From assembly GCF_025961575.1 (NCBI RefSeq), contig NZ_JAOQNX010000036.1:1-48934 (forward strand): a DNA stretch of 48,934 nucleotides, in the 5' to 3' direction. Of this stretch, positions 1 through 8,026 are shown one piece after another (positions within the stretch are counted from its first letter, which is position 1; the number at the start of each line of letters is the position of its first letter). Source of the DNA: Rhodoblastus acidophilus (GTDB lineage: Bacteria; Pseudomonadota; Alphaproteobacteria; Rhizobiales; Beijerinckiaceae). Both the position numbers and the translations under genes were made by a program. The notes beneath the pieces were generated by a model. It had not been told where the DNA came from, searched no databases, and saw nothing but the letters and a program-made list of their open reading frames with translations.

Positions 1-80
1 AAGAGGGACCCCGCAAGCACGCTGGTTGTCCCCACACCCAACTCATCAGACAAGCGAAGGGACAGAGATTAAGTCACAGC

Positions 81-143
81 CTCTGAGGAGCCCGCGCGAG
101 CGGGCGTCTCGAAGGGCGGGGGCGGTCCACGGGTTTTTCAGCA
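81..143 (+). repeat. Family B palindromic repeat, copy B1
   Basis: A hairpin unit of the form CTGAGGAG / GC-rich stem / CGTCTCGAAGG followed by GGGGGCGGTCCACGG. The same unit recurs near 3605-3747, 11577-11716 and 28940-29006. It lies directly beyond the stop of the molybdopterin oxidoreductase gene, in line with the preference of this family for gene 3' ends. Bases 1-80 hold no gene I can support. Confidence 0.8.
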
Positions 144-148
144 GCCTG

Positions 149-2506
149 CTACACCCCAAACCTCTGCTCCAGCCCGCCAACAAAAACCCCGTTCGCCTTT
201 CTGATGCGCACGGGAATCCCCTTGGCCGCCGGCGTTTTCGATTCCAGGTCGTGTGAGGACAGCGGCAGGAGCGGGTTCAACTCGGGATAATAGCCGGCGA
301 CGCAGCCGTCGGGCAGGGCATAGGGCGTGACGATCAAGTCGCCGACCTCCCGCGTCACGCCATCGTCCACATCGCAGACCAGGGTCACGCGCTCGTGCTC
401 TTTCAGCTTGGCCCGGCGCATGTCGGCCGGGCTGATCAGCACGATGTTGCGCGGCCCCTCCAGCCCGCGCAGCCGGTCGACAAAGCCGTAAATGGTGGTG
501 TTGAACTGGTCGTTGGAGCGCAGCGTCACCAGATGGTAGCGCCCCGCCGCATCGCCCAGGCCCAGAGCCGACAGCGTGGTGGGCGCGGTGAACTCCGCCT
601 TGCCGGAGCGCGTCTTGAACACGCGGTCGCGCGCGGCATTGCCCCGGTAAAACCCGCCAGGCTGATACATGCGGCGATTGAAATCCTTGAACTCCTCCGG
701 ATAGGTCCGCTCGATGGCGTCGCGAATGGACGCATTGTCGTTCTTCCACGCGTCCCACAAAAGTTTCGGATTGTGCGGCAGCGTCGCTTTGGCGAGACCG
801 CAGACGATGGTGGTCTCGGGCAGAAGGGTCGGGCTCGCCGGCCGCCGCGTTCCCAGGGACGCGATGACATGACTAAACGTGTCCTCGATCGACACCACCT
901 GCGGCTTCGAGATCGTCCTGGTCTGCTCTTCCCGCACCAGGCAGGGCAGCAGGAACGAGGTCTTGCCGTGGACGGTGTGGCTGTGGTTGAGTTTTGTCGC
1001 GATGAACACGGTGAGGTCGAGTTTTTCGAACGCCGGCTCGACCAGCGCATGATCGGGCGCGGCGCGGACAAAATTCCCGCCCAGGCTGATGAACGCCTTC
1101 AAATCCCCCCGGATCGCCGCCTCGCAGGCTTCGACGGTGTTCAAACCCTTTTCGCGCGGCGGGCAGAAATCGTAGAGTTCGGCGAGCCGGTCGAGCGGGA
1201 CCAGTTCCGGCTTTTCGGCAATGCCGACGGTGCGCTGGCCCTGCACGTTGGAATGGCCGCGTACCGGCGAAATTCCTGCGCCGGGGCGGCCGATATTGCC
1301 GCGCAGCAGCAGCAGGTTCACCAGCATGCCGACGCTCTGCGAGCCATGGACATGCTGGGTCAGTCCCATGCCATAAATCCCCATCACCGCGCGGGCCTCG
1401 GCATAAACCTTTGCCGCTTTGGCCAGGTTTTCGCGCGACAGTCCGGAGACGCGCTCGATTTCCGCCCAATCCGTCGCCCGCGCCTTGTCCAGAAATTCCT
1501 CAAAACCATGGGTGTGCTGCGCGATGAAACGCACGTCGAGCACCGGCGGTTTTCCCTGCGCGATGGCCGCGTCATGCGCGGCGATCACATGTTTGCAGAC
1601 GCCGAGGAGCGCGGCGATGTCGCCGCCGGGCCGCACTTGAAAATAAAGACAGGACAGATCGGTTGGCCGGTCCGTCAGCATCTGGACGGGGTCCTGCGGA
1701 TTGACGAATTTGAGCAGCCCCTGTTCGCGCAATGGATTGAACGTCACGATCTTGCAGCCGCGCCGCACCGCATCCTGGAGCGGATGCAACATGCGCGGGC
1801 TGTTCCCGCCCGGATTTTGGCCGAAGTAGAAAATCGCGTCGCAACAGTCGAGATCGGAATAGACGCAGGTTCCGACGGGCACGCCAATGCTCTTCTTCAG
1901 CGCCACCGAGGTGGTCTCGTGGCACATATTGGAGCTGTCGGGCAGGTTGTTGTGGCCATAGGCCCGCGCGAACAAGGCGTAGAGATAGGAGGCTTCCAGG
2001 CTCGCCTTGCCCGAGGCGTAGAACACCGTGGATTTTGGCTCGAGCGCCTTGAGTTGCGCGCCGATCTCGGCGAAGGCGCGGTTCCACGAGCAGGGCAAAT
2101 AGCGGTCGCTGGCGGGATCGTAGCGCAAGGGCGCGGTGAGCCGGCCCTGCATTTCCAGATTGAAATCCGGCCAGCGCCGCAGTTCGGAGACGGTGTGGCG
2201 GGCGAAAAATTCGGGCGTGCAGCGGTCGCTGGTCAGGTCCCAAAGCGTCGCTTTGGCGCCGTTCTCGCAAAACTCGAAAAAATGCGGCTTGGCCGGCTTG
2301 CCCCAGGCGCAGGAGGTGCACATGTGGCCGCCCTGCTTGTTCTGGTTCATCAGCGTCTGCAGCGCGGGGACGACGGGCGGGCGTTCGCGCCGCCGGATCG
2401 AATTGATGCCGCGCAGCGACCCCCAGCCGCCGGTCGGCTCGTCCGGCCTGACCGGAAAAACGTCATCCTGTGTTTTCTTGTGATCGCGGGAAGGGGGCTG
2501 AGACAT
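149..2506 (-). CDS. FdhF/YdeP-family molybdopterin oxidoreductase
   Basis: A 785-residue protein of the formate-dehydrogenase-like molybdopterin family (YdeP type), expected to bind a bis-MGD cofactor in the cytoplasm. Its substrate is unknown. The N-terminal cysteine region has only one CxxC pair (MCTSCAWGK, C63 and C66) followed by FCENGAKA, which is typical of YdeP proteins and unlike true formate dehydrogenases with a four-Cys [4Fe-4S] site. Motifs GQNPGGNSPRM, SLGGNFVRAAPD and a C-terminal molydopterin-dinucleotide-binding domain (from about residue 640, SNDQFNTTIYG) are clear. I start at the second Met (MSQPPSRD); an in-frame ATG lies 12 bases upstream, and neither has a strong ribosome binding site. 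No fdhD or accessory subunit gene is adjacent. E. coli YdeP has been linked to acid resistance; nothing here shows the role. Confidence 0.9.
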   Translation of the reverse strand: MSQPPSRDHKKTQDDVFPVRPDEPTGGWGSLRGINSIRRRERPPVVPALQTLMNQNKQGGHMCTSCAWGKPAKPHFFEFCENGAKATLWDLTSDRCTPEFFARHTVSELRRWPDFNLEMQGRLTAPLRYDPASDRYLPCSWNRAFAEIGAQLKALEPKSTVFYASGKASLEASYLYALFARAYGHNNLPDSSNMCHETTSVALKKSIGVPVGTCVYSDLDCCDAIFYFGQNPGGNSPRMLHPLQDAVRRGCKIVTFNPLREQGLLKFVNPQDPVQMLTDRPTDLSCLYFQVRPGGDIAALLGVCKHVIAAHDAAIAQGKPPVLDVRFIAQHTHGFEEFLDKARATDWAEIERVSGLSRENLAKAAKVYAEARAVMGIYGMGLTQHVHGSQSVGMLVNLLLLRGNIGRPGAGISPVRGHSNVQGQRTVGIAEKPELVPLDRLAELYDFCPPREKGLNTVEACEAAIRGDLKAFISLGGNFVRAAPDHALVEPAFEKLDLTVFIATKLNHSHTVHGKTSFLLPCLVREEQTRTISKPQVVSIEDTFSHVIASLGTRRPASPTLLPETTIVCGLAKATLPHNPKLLWDAWKNDNASIRDAIERTYPEEFKDFNRRMYQPGGFYRGNAARDRVFKTRSGKAEFTAPTTLSALGLGDAAGRYHLVTLRSNDQFNTTIYGFVDRLRGLEGPRNIVLISPADMRRAKLKEHERVTLVCDVDDGVTREVGDLIVTPYALPDGCVAGYYPELNPLLPLSSHDLESKTPAAKGIPVRIRKANGVFVGGLEQRFGV

Positions 2507-2572
2507 TTTGAACCGCATGGAGGGATTTGCAGCCCAACGTGCGGTCGCGCGGGCGGTTCCCCGCTCCCGGCG

Positions 2573-2590
2573 TTAGCTGAAAATTAGCTG
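2573..2590. promoter_or_regulatory. Direct repeat TTAGCTG-N4-TTAGCTG in a divergent promoter region
   Basis: Two identical heptamers TTAGCTG are spaced 11 bases start to start, about one helical turn, between the divergent molybdopterin oxidoreductase and the 308-residue protein gene. Spacing and position would suit an activator or repressor site. No known regulator is recognised. Confidence 0.25.
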
Positions 2591-2674
2591 TTCTTCTATC
2601 TGGCGTCCGCTCTTTACTTGGCGGCAAGGCGCGGCCCGGACAATTCGGAGAATTTCTCAAAAGGATTTTCCGCC

Positions 2675-3601
2675 ATGGCCAATGCAATGCTTTCGAATGA
2701 AGTCGCCGCGTTGCGCCGCGACATTTTCGGCAAGGGCGCCGTCACCCCTGAGGATTTTTTGCGGGCGCTCACGCTTCACGGCGCCGGCCCCGAATACGCC
2801 GATCTGCTTGCCGACATCGCCATCGAACTGATCGTCGAGCAGGTGGAGCCCGCGCGCTATGTCAGCGCCAAGGACGCGGCTTGGCTGATCGGCGCGATCC
2901 ATTCGCATCCGCTGCCCTATGACGTCGAAATCCGCCTGCTGACGCGCACGATCGCGCGCGCGCTCAGCCTCCCGGACTCGCTGCCGCGATTCCTGCTCGC
3001 CGAGATCGAGGAGGCGATTGTGTTGGGGCGTCGCGACCATCCCGCGGGAAACATCGACGCGCGGGATGTCGAGGCGCTGCGCTGCGCGGTCTATGCGCCG
3101 GATGAAGACGCCGCGCTTCACGTCACCCGCACCGAGGCCGAAGCTTTGTTCCGCATCGCCCATGCGGGCGCGCCGGGCTCCGTCGATCCCGCTTTCGACC
3201 GCCTGTTCGCCCAGGCCGTCGGCAATCACCTGATGGGCGTCGCCCACAAGATTTTTTCACGCGAGGAGCGGCAGCAGCTGGACGATTTTGAGAACAGCCC
3301 GCCGCCGAGCATGGGGCAATTTCTGACCGGCATGTTTTCGGGCGTCAGCCTGCCGACGCGCGACGACCTCAAAGATGTGGGCGAACGCGCCGACGAGCGC
3401 CTGCGCGCGCGCAACATCGCGGTATCCGTCGAACGGGCCGCCGCCGAGCGCGTCGATGCCGAGGAGACGCGCTGGCTGCTGGCGCTTCTGTCGCCGGAGC
3501 TGACCTCCGCCGAGCGCGCGCTGCTCGCCTTCCTCAAGCAGGAAATGGCGGGCGCGCCGCCGCCCTCGCTCAAAACCCTGTTCGCCCTGGCGGGGGTCTG
3601 A
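2675..3601 (+). CDS. Conserved hypothetical protein (308 aa)
   Basis: Not recognised. A soluble, acidic, strongly helical protein of 308 residues with no signal peptide or membrane segment. The start MANAMLSNEV is chosen because AAAGGA lies at a good distance upstream; the frame is open further upstream without a ribosome binding site. Two sections repeat a similar theme of 'RVDAEETRWLL' / 'YVSAKDAAWLI' (about residues 62-72 and 259-269), so the protein may contain two related helical modules, each ending in a Trp-Leu helix. It diverges from the molybdopterin oxidoreductase gene across about 170 bases and is followed by a pair of family B repeats. Confidence 0.75.
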   Translation: MANAMLSNEVAALRRDIFGKGAVTPEDFLRALTLHGAGPEYADLLADIAIELIVEQVEPARYVSAKDAAWLIGAIHSHPLPYDVEIRLLTRTIARALSLPDSLPRFLLAEIEEAIVLGRRDHPAGNIDARDVEALRCAVYAPDEDAALHVTRTEAEALFRIAHAGAPGSVDPAFDRLFAQAVGNHLMGVAHKIFSREERQQLDDFENSPPPSMGQFLTGMFSGVSLPTRDDLKDVGERADERLRARNIAVSVERAAAERVDAEETRWLLALLSPELTSAERALLAFLKQEMAGAPPPSLKTLFALAGV

Positions 3602-3604
3602 CGG

Positions 3605-3747
3605 CGTGCTGGAAAAAGCCGTGGACCGCCCCCGCCCTTCGAGACGCCCGCCAAGGCGGGCTCCTCAGGGTGAGGGCTACTCTATGATATATATCGAGAA
3701 ATCCCTCATGGTGAGGAGGCTGCGAAGCAGCCGTCTCGAACCATGGC
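3605..3747. repeat. Family B repeat, inverted pair B2/B3
   Basis: B2 (about 3605-3680) lies in reverse orientation and includes the tail matching B1 (rc of GGTCCACGGCTTTTTCCAGC). B3 (about 3700-3747) lies forward (CCTCATGGTGAGGAGGCTGC, then CGTCTCGAACCATGG). They face each other across a short AT-rich spacer (ATGATATATATCG), giving a REPIN-like pair. The pair fills the gap between two convergent genes. Confidence 0.8.
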
Positions 3748-3787
3748 CATCGCAACGGGACGTTTTCAGTCGCCTGCCAAGGTTTTT

Positions 3788-4183
3788 TCACACGTAATGG
3801 CCGTGGCGTTGCAAAACCTCGATCTTGTAGCCGTCGGGGTCCTGCACGAAGAAGAACCGCGCGATCAGATTGCCGTCTGGCGCGAATTCCTTGATGTCGA
3901 GCGGGTTGAGGCCGGCGGCCTTGAACCGGGCGTGCTCGGCGGCGAGATCGTCCACGACCACGGCGATATGGCCGTAGCCGTCGCCATGCGTATAGGGCTC
4001 GGCGCGGTCCTTGTTGACCGTCAGCTCCAGCTCGAAATCGCTTTCGGCATTGCGCAGGTAGATCAGGGTGAAGCTGGGGAAATCGAGCCGATAGGACGGC
4101 TTCAGCCCGAACGCCTTGTCATAAAAGTCCAAAGACCGCTGTTCCTCGAGAACGCGGATCATGGCGTGGATCGCCTTGGCCAT
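3788..4183 (-). CDS. gloA: Lactoylglutathione lyase (glyoxalase I)
   Basis: A 131-residue VOC-fold enzyme expected to isomerise the methylglyoxal-glutathione hemithioacetal to S-lactoylglutathione in the cytoplasm. The four metal ligands of the bacterial GloA type line up: H6, E53 (in ELELT), H72 (in GYGHIAV) and E122 (in DPDGYKIEV). Length fits the short Ni-type enzymes. The start codon sits 6 bases after GAGGAG, and that ribosome binding site forms one arm of a perfect 14-bp hairpin (separate entry). It lies downstream of an outer-membrane protein gene on the same strand. A generic VOC dioxygenase or resistance protein is the alternative, but the DPDGYKIE end favours GloA. Confidence 0.85.
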   Translation of the reverse strand: MAKAIHAMIRVLEEQRSLDFYDKAFGLKPSYRLDFPSFTLIYLRNAESDFELELTVNKDRAEPYTHGDGYGHIAVVVDDLAAEHARFKAAGLNPLDIKEFAPDGNLIARFFFVQDPDGYKIEVLQRHGHYV

Positions 4184-4189
4184 GCAAAA

Positions 4190-4220
4190 CTCCTCGCGTC
4201 GCGAAGCGCGACGCGAGGAG
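4190..4220 (-). terminator. Perfect 14-bp hairpin with T-run overlapping the gloA ribosome binding site
   Basis: On the minus strand CTCCTCGCGTCGCG, a 3-base loop and CGCGACGCGAGGAG are followed by TTTTGC and the gloA ATG. It resembles an intrinsic terminator for the upstream outer-membrane protein gene (4252-5163), but its 3' arm (GAGGAG) is also the ribosome binding site of gloA. It could therefore terminate, or mask gloA translation in read-through transcripts. Confidence 0.65.
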
Positions 4221-4251
4221 TATAGCGCCGCTCCCCGCAGAAAACCGAGCT

Positions 4252-5163
4252 TCAGAACTTGTAGGTGGCCGACAGGATTCCGGAGGTCTGCGCGAGGCGA
4301 TTCTTCACCGCGACTTCATGCGCGCCCTGAAGCGTGAACGAGACGAGATGGTCGTTGATCATCGTCATATAGCCAAAGGTCGGGCCCATGGCGACGGCGC
4401 TCGCCTCGAACGAACCGAGCCGCGCGCCCGCGCCGGTGTCAGGCGTGACCTGCTGGTATTGATAGGAATAGACGCCGGCGCGGAACCCATTGCCGAAATG
4501 TTTTGAAATGCTTTCCTCGAAATGCAGCGCGTCGCCGGAATGATAGGCGGTCTGGGCATTATAGCCTTCGATGGTGAAACCCGCCGTCCCCGAGACTTCG
4601 ATCCCATTGGTCGGCTCGATATAGGTCGCTCCCCAGGAGAAATTGCTGCCCGGCCGGTTCATGCCGACGATCGGGAAGAAGCCGGGTTCGTAGCGGCCGG
4701 TGGGCAGCCATTGGGAAAAGCTGATCTTGTGCGAGAAGGTCGGCGAGAGCTGCCAGCCCAGCGCGACGCCGAGAATCGTGTCCGCCGCGCCCCAGCCCTG
4801 CGTCGATCTCTGGATCGGACCGAGCGCCGCGGTCACCGTCGATTCGCTGAAGCCGGAGGTCAGCGACAGCGCCAGATGTCCGCCGAGCACGTCCTGCGGC
4901 AGCACGCCCAAAATATTGCCGACGAAAGTGGGCGCGATATTGGCCTGGGCCGAGAGCGTGGCGCCGAACGGGGTCGAGATCGACTTGTCCAGGTGCAGCG
5001 CATTGACCGCGGTGGTGAAATAGAAGCCGGCCGGCGGCAATTGCCCTGCGCCGACCGCGCCGCTGCCGAGGCTGTACAATCCCACCGTATATTCCACGGC
5101 GCCGGCCGGTTGCGCCGCGCAAAGGACGGCGGCGCTGAGCAGAAGGGGTCGCAGAAGGCGCAT
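4252..5163 (-). CDS. Outer-membrane beta-barrel protein, phenol MetA-degradation (COG4313-like) family
   Basis: A 303-residue protein with a signal peptide (MRLLRPLLLS..., cleavage after AGA near residue 22). It has the alternating pattern of an outer-membrane barrel and ends in a terminal Phe (SATYKF), the usual barrel-assembly signal. The opening VGLYSLGSGAVGAGQLPPAG, the central FSQWLPTGRYEPG and the late GAGARLGSFEASAVAMGPTFGYM resemble the MetA-pathway/SphA-like transporter family, whose members are implicated in uptake of hydrophobic compounds. The substrate cannot be told. It stands alone, upstream of gloA on the same strand, with a hairpin between them. Another porin-like barrel family is possible. 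Confidence 0.75.
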   Translation of the reverse strand: MRLLRPLLLSAAVLCAAQPAGAVEYTVGLYSLGSGAVGAGQLPPAGFYFTTAVNALHLDKSISTPFGATLSAQANIAPTFVGNILGVLPQDVLGGHLALSLTSGFSESTVTAALGPIQRSTQGWGAADTILGVALGWQLSPTFSHKISFSQWLPTGRYEPGFFPIVGMNRPGSNFSWGATYIEPTNGIEVSGTAGFTIEGYNAQTAYHSGDALHFEESISKHFGNGFRAGVYSYQYQQVTPDTGAGARLGSFEASAVAMGPTFGYMTMINDHLVSFTLQGAHEVAVKNRLAQTSGILSATYKF

Positions 5164-5346
5164 GAGGGTCTCCGAAAGCTGGCCCGGCGCCAGACATTAA
5201 CGCCAGGATAACATTCGGAGATTCCAAGGCACAGCTTGCCTTGGCTTGGCTTGATGAAAAGCAGGTCCAAGTTGCTATTTCGTCACATTTGGCTTTGCTT
5301 GTTGAAAGTCTTGTGACTTTTCAGCTGGGTCGGGCGGGAGGCGCCG

Positions 5347-6984
5347 TCACCCGCCGGCGCCGGGAACCAGCACCTCCCGATCCGCCGGCCATTTCATCCG
5401 ATAGGCGAGCCGCAGCTCCTTGCTTTCGCCCGGCGCCAGCGACAGGCGCCAGTTGAGCAGGCCGCGCTTGCCCTCCGGGTCCTTTTCCGCGCCCGGCGTC
5501 GTCTGCGACGCCAAAAGTTCGACGGTGATGGCGTTGTTTTCCGAATAGGGGGTTTGATCCACCACCAGCAGGTCGACGGGGAAATCGTGCAGGTTTTTCA
5601 GCACAGTCTTGAATTCGCGGGTCTCCGTCTTGGTCTGGCCGTACCAGGTCGGCTCATTTTCCTTGCGCTTGATCGGCGCGCGGGTGACGGTCACGCGTTC
5701 GTCCGGGCCAAAGCCCAGATCCGCGCCCTCCTGCGCCGCGATCAGTTTCAGCGAGGCTTGGCCGATCATCGCGCCGTCGCGGTAAAGGGTGACGGGGCCG
5801 GGCAGCAGCGGCGCCTCCTCGCCATTGACGAAATGGGCGGAGAGGAAGGCGCGCGGATCGAGCGCCGGCGCGGTCTTCCAGCTCAGGTCTACGGCGGGCG
5901 TCTGCGCCGACAGCGCGACCAGTTTCGTCGTCCCGTCGGAGGCGAGGCTCACTTTTCCCGGGGCGCGGAAAAAGGCCTGAATGCCGTTGGAGTCGATCTG
6001 CGCCATTTGCGGCCGCGCGGCTTTTTTCAGCCGCGCGCCATCGGCCTCCTCCAGCATCGGCGGCGCCGCGGCCGGGGCCGGCGCGGACCGCATCACCGCG
6101 CCCATCGGCGCGACCTCGAAAAATTCGATGCGCTGCGGCTGCGGCTCCGGCGCGGCGGCGCGGGAGGCGGCGGGGAAGGCGGCGAGCGTCAGGCTCACCG
6201 CGCTCCAATCCTCGCCGGTGCGCTGGCTGATCGAGGCGCGGCGCAGAAATTCGAGTTTGGCGGTTTTCTTGTCCGTGGTCAGGCGCGCCTCATAGGCCGG
6301 CGTCCAGCGCGCCCCATGCAGCCGATAGGTCAGGCTCAGCCGATATTTGCCCGCCGCGGGCGCCTCCACATCAATGGCGACATCCTGCGCGGCGCCCCGC
6401 GGGGCGGGCGCCGGCCGCGTCGCCTCCAGCGCCTTGATCCGTGTGTCGACCTCCGCGACGACGGCGCGCGCCTGCCGCAATTCGTCTCCCGTCTTGGTCA
6501 GCGCATTGCCGACCAGATCGAAGGCCGCGCTCCAGTCCTGCGCGGTGACCGCCTTCTCCTCGCCGGGTTGCGGGCCTTTGCGGGAAAACTCCTGGATCAT
6601 CGCCAGTTTGGCGGCGAGCGCGTCCACTTTGATTTGCGCGGCCTCGCGTTCGTCCTGCAATCCTTTCAGCTTGGTTTCAAACCCGCCGTCGGGTTTGGGC
6701 GCCGGCGTGCGGCGCACGTCCACCGCGCCCAGCGTCAGCGCGCCGTCCCCCTCGCCGGAAATTTGCAGCGTCGCGGCGTCGAGCGCCGCGGGCAGATCGC
6801 GCAGCACCACCCGGCTCGCCCCGGCCGGCAACACAATTTCGGCGCTGCGGGTCGCTTGCGCCGCGTCGGGATAGAGGGTGACGGATTCGATCCGCGAGGA
6901 GGCCTCGATGTCGGCCGCCAGCGCGGGGCAGGCGAGGCACAGGGCTGCAAGGGAGAGCGCGGAAAGGGAGAGGAAAAGGCGCAT
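5347..6984 (-). CDS. MuiA-family mucoidy inhibitor-like protein (DUF4140/DUF4139)
   Basis: A 545-residue exported protein. Residues 1-23 form a signal peptide ending ALA|AD. An N-terminal DUF4140-like region (SRIESVTLYPDAAQATRSA) is followed by a coiled-coil stretch (about 90-190) and a C-terminal DUF4139-like beta region (from about 210, YRLSLTYRLHGARWTPAYEARL, ending in LRLAYRMKWPADRE). The start MRLFLSL has GGAG upstream; an ATG 18 bases earlier is less likely. MuiA-like proteins take their name from a mucoidy phenotype in enterics; their biochemical role is not known. A Pro/Ala-rich insertion (about residues 295-325) may be a linker. The stop lies about 180 bases upstream of the outer-membrane protein gene start. 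Confidence 0.85.
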   Translation of the reverse strand: MRLFLSLSALSLAALCLACPALAADIEASSRIESVTLYPDAAQATRSAEIVLPAGASRVVLRDLPAALDAATLQISGEGDGALTLGAVDVRRTPAPKPDGGFETKLKGLQDEREAAQIKVDALAAKLAMIQEFSRKGPQPGEEKAVTAQDWSAAFDLVGNALTKTGDELRQARAVVAEVDTRIKALEATRPAPAPRGAAQDVAIDVEAPAAGKYRLSLTYRLHGARWTPAYEARLTTDKKTAKLEFLRRASISQRTGEDWSAVSLTLAAFPAASRAAAPEPQPQRIEFFEVAPMGAVMRSAPAPAAAPPMLEEADGARLKKAARPQMAQIDSNGIQAFFRAPGKVSLASDGTTKLVALSAQTPAVDLSWKTAPALDPRAFLSAHFVNGEEAPLLPGPVTLYRDGAMIGQASLKLIAAQEGADLGFGPDERVTVTRAPIKRKENEPTWYGQTKTETREFKTVLKNLHDFPVDLLVVDQTPYSENNAITVELLASQTTPGAEKDPEGKRGLLNWRLSLAPGESKELRLAYRMKWPADREVLVPGAGG

Positions 6985-7106
6985 AAGACATTCACTCCGC
7001 AAAATTCCCCGGGATCAGACAGTCCGATTGCGCGTTTTTTTCGACGCAAGACCGTGCTTGCCCCGGCAAATCTGGACTTTTGGCCGGCTTGCGCCACAGT
7101 CGCGCC

Positions 7107-8018
7107 ATGACAGCCTGGATTCGCGCCCGCGCCGCGCTCAATGGAAGCGCAGTGACCCTGCTTGTGCTGACCGCCGCCATGTGGGGCGCGAATGGCGTGA
7201 TCAGTCGCGCCGCGGTGGGCCAGATTCCGCCGCTGACCCTGGTCACCTTGCGCTGGCTGGTGGTATGCGCCGTGCTGCTGCCCTTCGTCTGGAAAGATTT
7301 TCGCAAAGCCGCGCCCATGTTGCGGGCGCGCAAAACCTATCTCGCGCTGATGGCGCTCTCCGGCTACACCGGCTTCAACGTGCTGTTTTATCTGGCGGGC
7401 GCGCGCACCAGCGCCGTCAATATCGTCCTGCTGCAAGGGGTGATTCCGGCGGCGGTGCTGGCGCTGGGCGCGCTGTTCAAGGGCCTGCCGGCGCGTCCGT
7501 TGCAAATCGCCGGCATGTTGCTGTCGTTCAGCGGCGCCGGGCTGATCGCCACGCGCGGCGATTTTTTCGCCATCGGCCAGATTTCCCTGAACGCCGGCGA
7601 CGCCATGATGCTGGTCGCCTGCCTGCTCTATGCGCTCTACACATTGGCGCTGCGCGATCGCCCGCCGCTTGCGCCCCTCGTCTTCTTCTCCGGCATGGCG
7701 CTCGCCGCCTTCGTCGAATCGCTGCCGTTCCTGGCTTACGAGATCGCCTCCGGCGGCTTTTTCTGGCCGACGACAAGGGGGTGGCTGTTCGTCCTGTTCG
7801 TCGCGCTGTTTCCCTCGCTGATCTCGCAGATTTTCTTCATGCGCGCGGTGGAGCTGATCGGGCCGGGACGGGCGGGAATCTTCACCAATCTGACGCCTTT
7901 GTTCGGCGCCGTCTTTGCGATAGCTTTGCTGTCGGAGCCATTTCACCTCTACCACGCCGGCGCCATGATTTTGGGCTTGTCTGGCATAGCCTTGGCCGAA
8001 TGGGGTGGCCGCAACTGA
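7107..8018 (+). CDS. EamA/DMT-superfamily transporter
   Basis: A 303-residue polytopic inner-membrane protein with about ten hydrophobic helices in two EamA repeats (first repeat VTLLVLTAAMWGANGVISR, second from about residue 150). Members of this family export amino acids, metabolites or drugs; the substrate is unknown. The start MTAWIRARA is favoured over a TTG 27 bases upstream. It is divergent from the MuiA-like gene and 8 bases upstream of the lytic transglycosylase gene, so the two are probably cotranscribed. Confidence 0.85.
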   Translation: MTAWIRARAALNGSAVTLLVLTAAMWGANGVISRAAVGQIPPLTLVTLRWLVVCAVLLPFVWKDFRKAAPMLRARKTYLALMALSGYTGFNVLFYLAGARTSAVNIVLLQGVIPAAVLALGALFKGLPARPLQIAGMLLSFSGAGLIATRGDFFAIGQISLNAGDAMMLVACLLYALYTLALRDRPPLAPLVFFSGMALAAFVESLPFLAYEIASGGFFWPTTRGWLFVLFVALFPSLISQIFFMRAVELIGPGRAGIFTNLTPLFGAVFAIALLSEPFHLYHAGAMILGLSGIALAEWGGRN

Positions 8019-8026
8019 GATTTGAC

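Noticed and set aside
395-2587. Long plus-strand open frame opposite the molybdopterin oxidoreductase gene (also 17830-19602 minus, 22543-24630 minus, 39552-41084 minus)
   Set aside because: These are shadow frames created by high third-position GC; their products are Arg/Gly/Ala-rich without family motifs, while the opposite strand encodes recognisable enzymes.
2618-2674. Upstream extension of the 308-residue protein
   Set aside because: No ribosome binding site precedes the earlier start, whereas AAAGGA is well placed before the ATG at 2675.
5297-5312. Hairpin AAAGTC-TTGT-GACTTT upstream of the outer-membrane protein gene as a terminator
   Set aside because: It has only six pairs, no T-run in the direction of the MuiA or porin genes, and lies in a promoter region; it may be an operator but nothing supports that.
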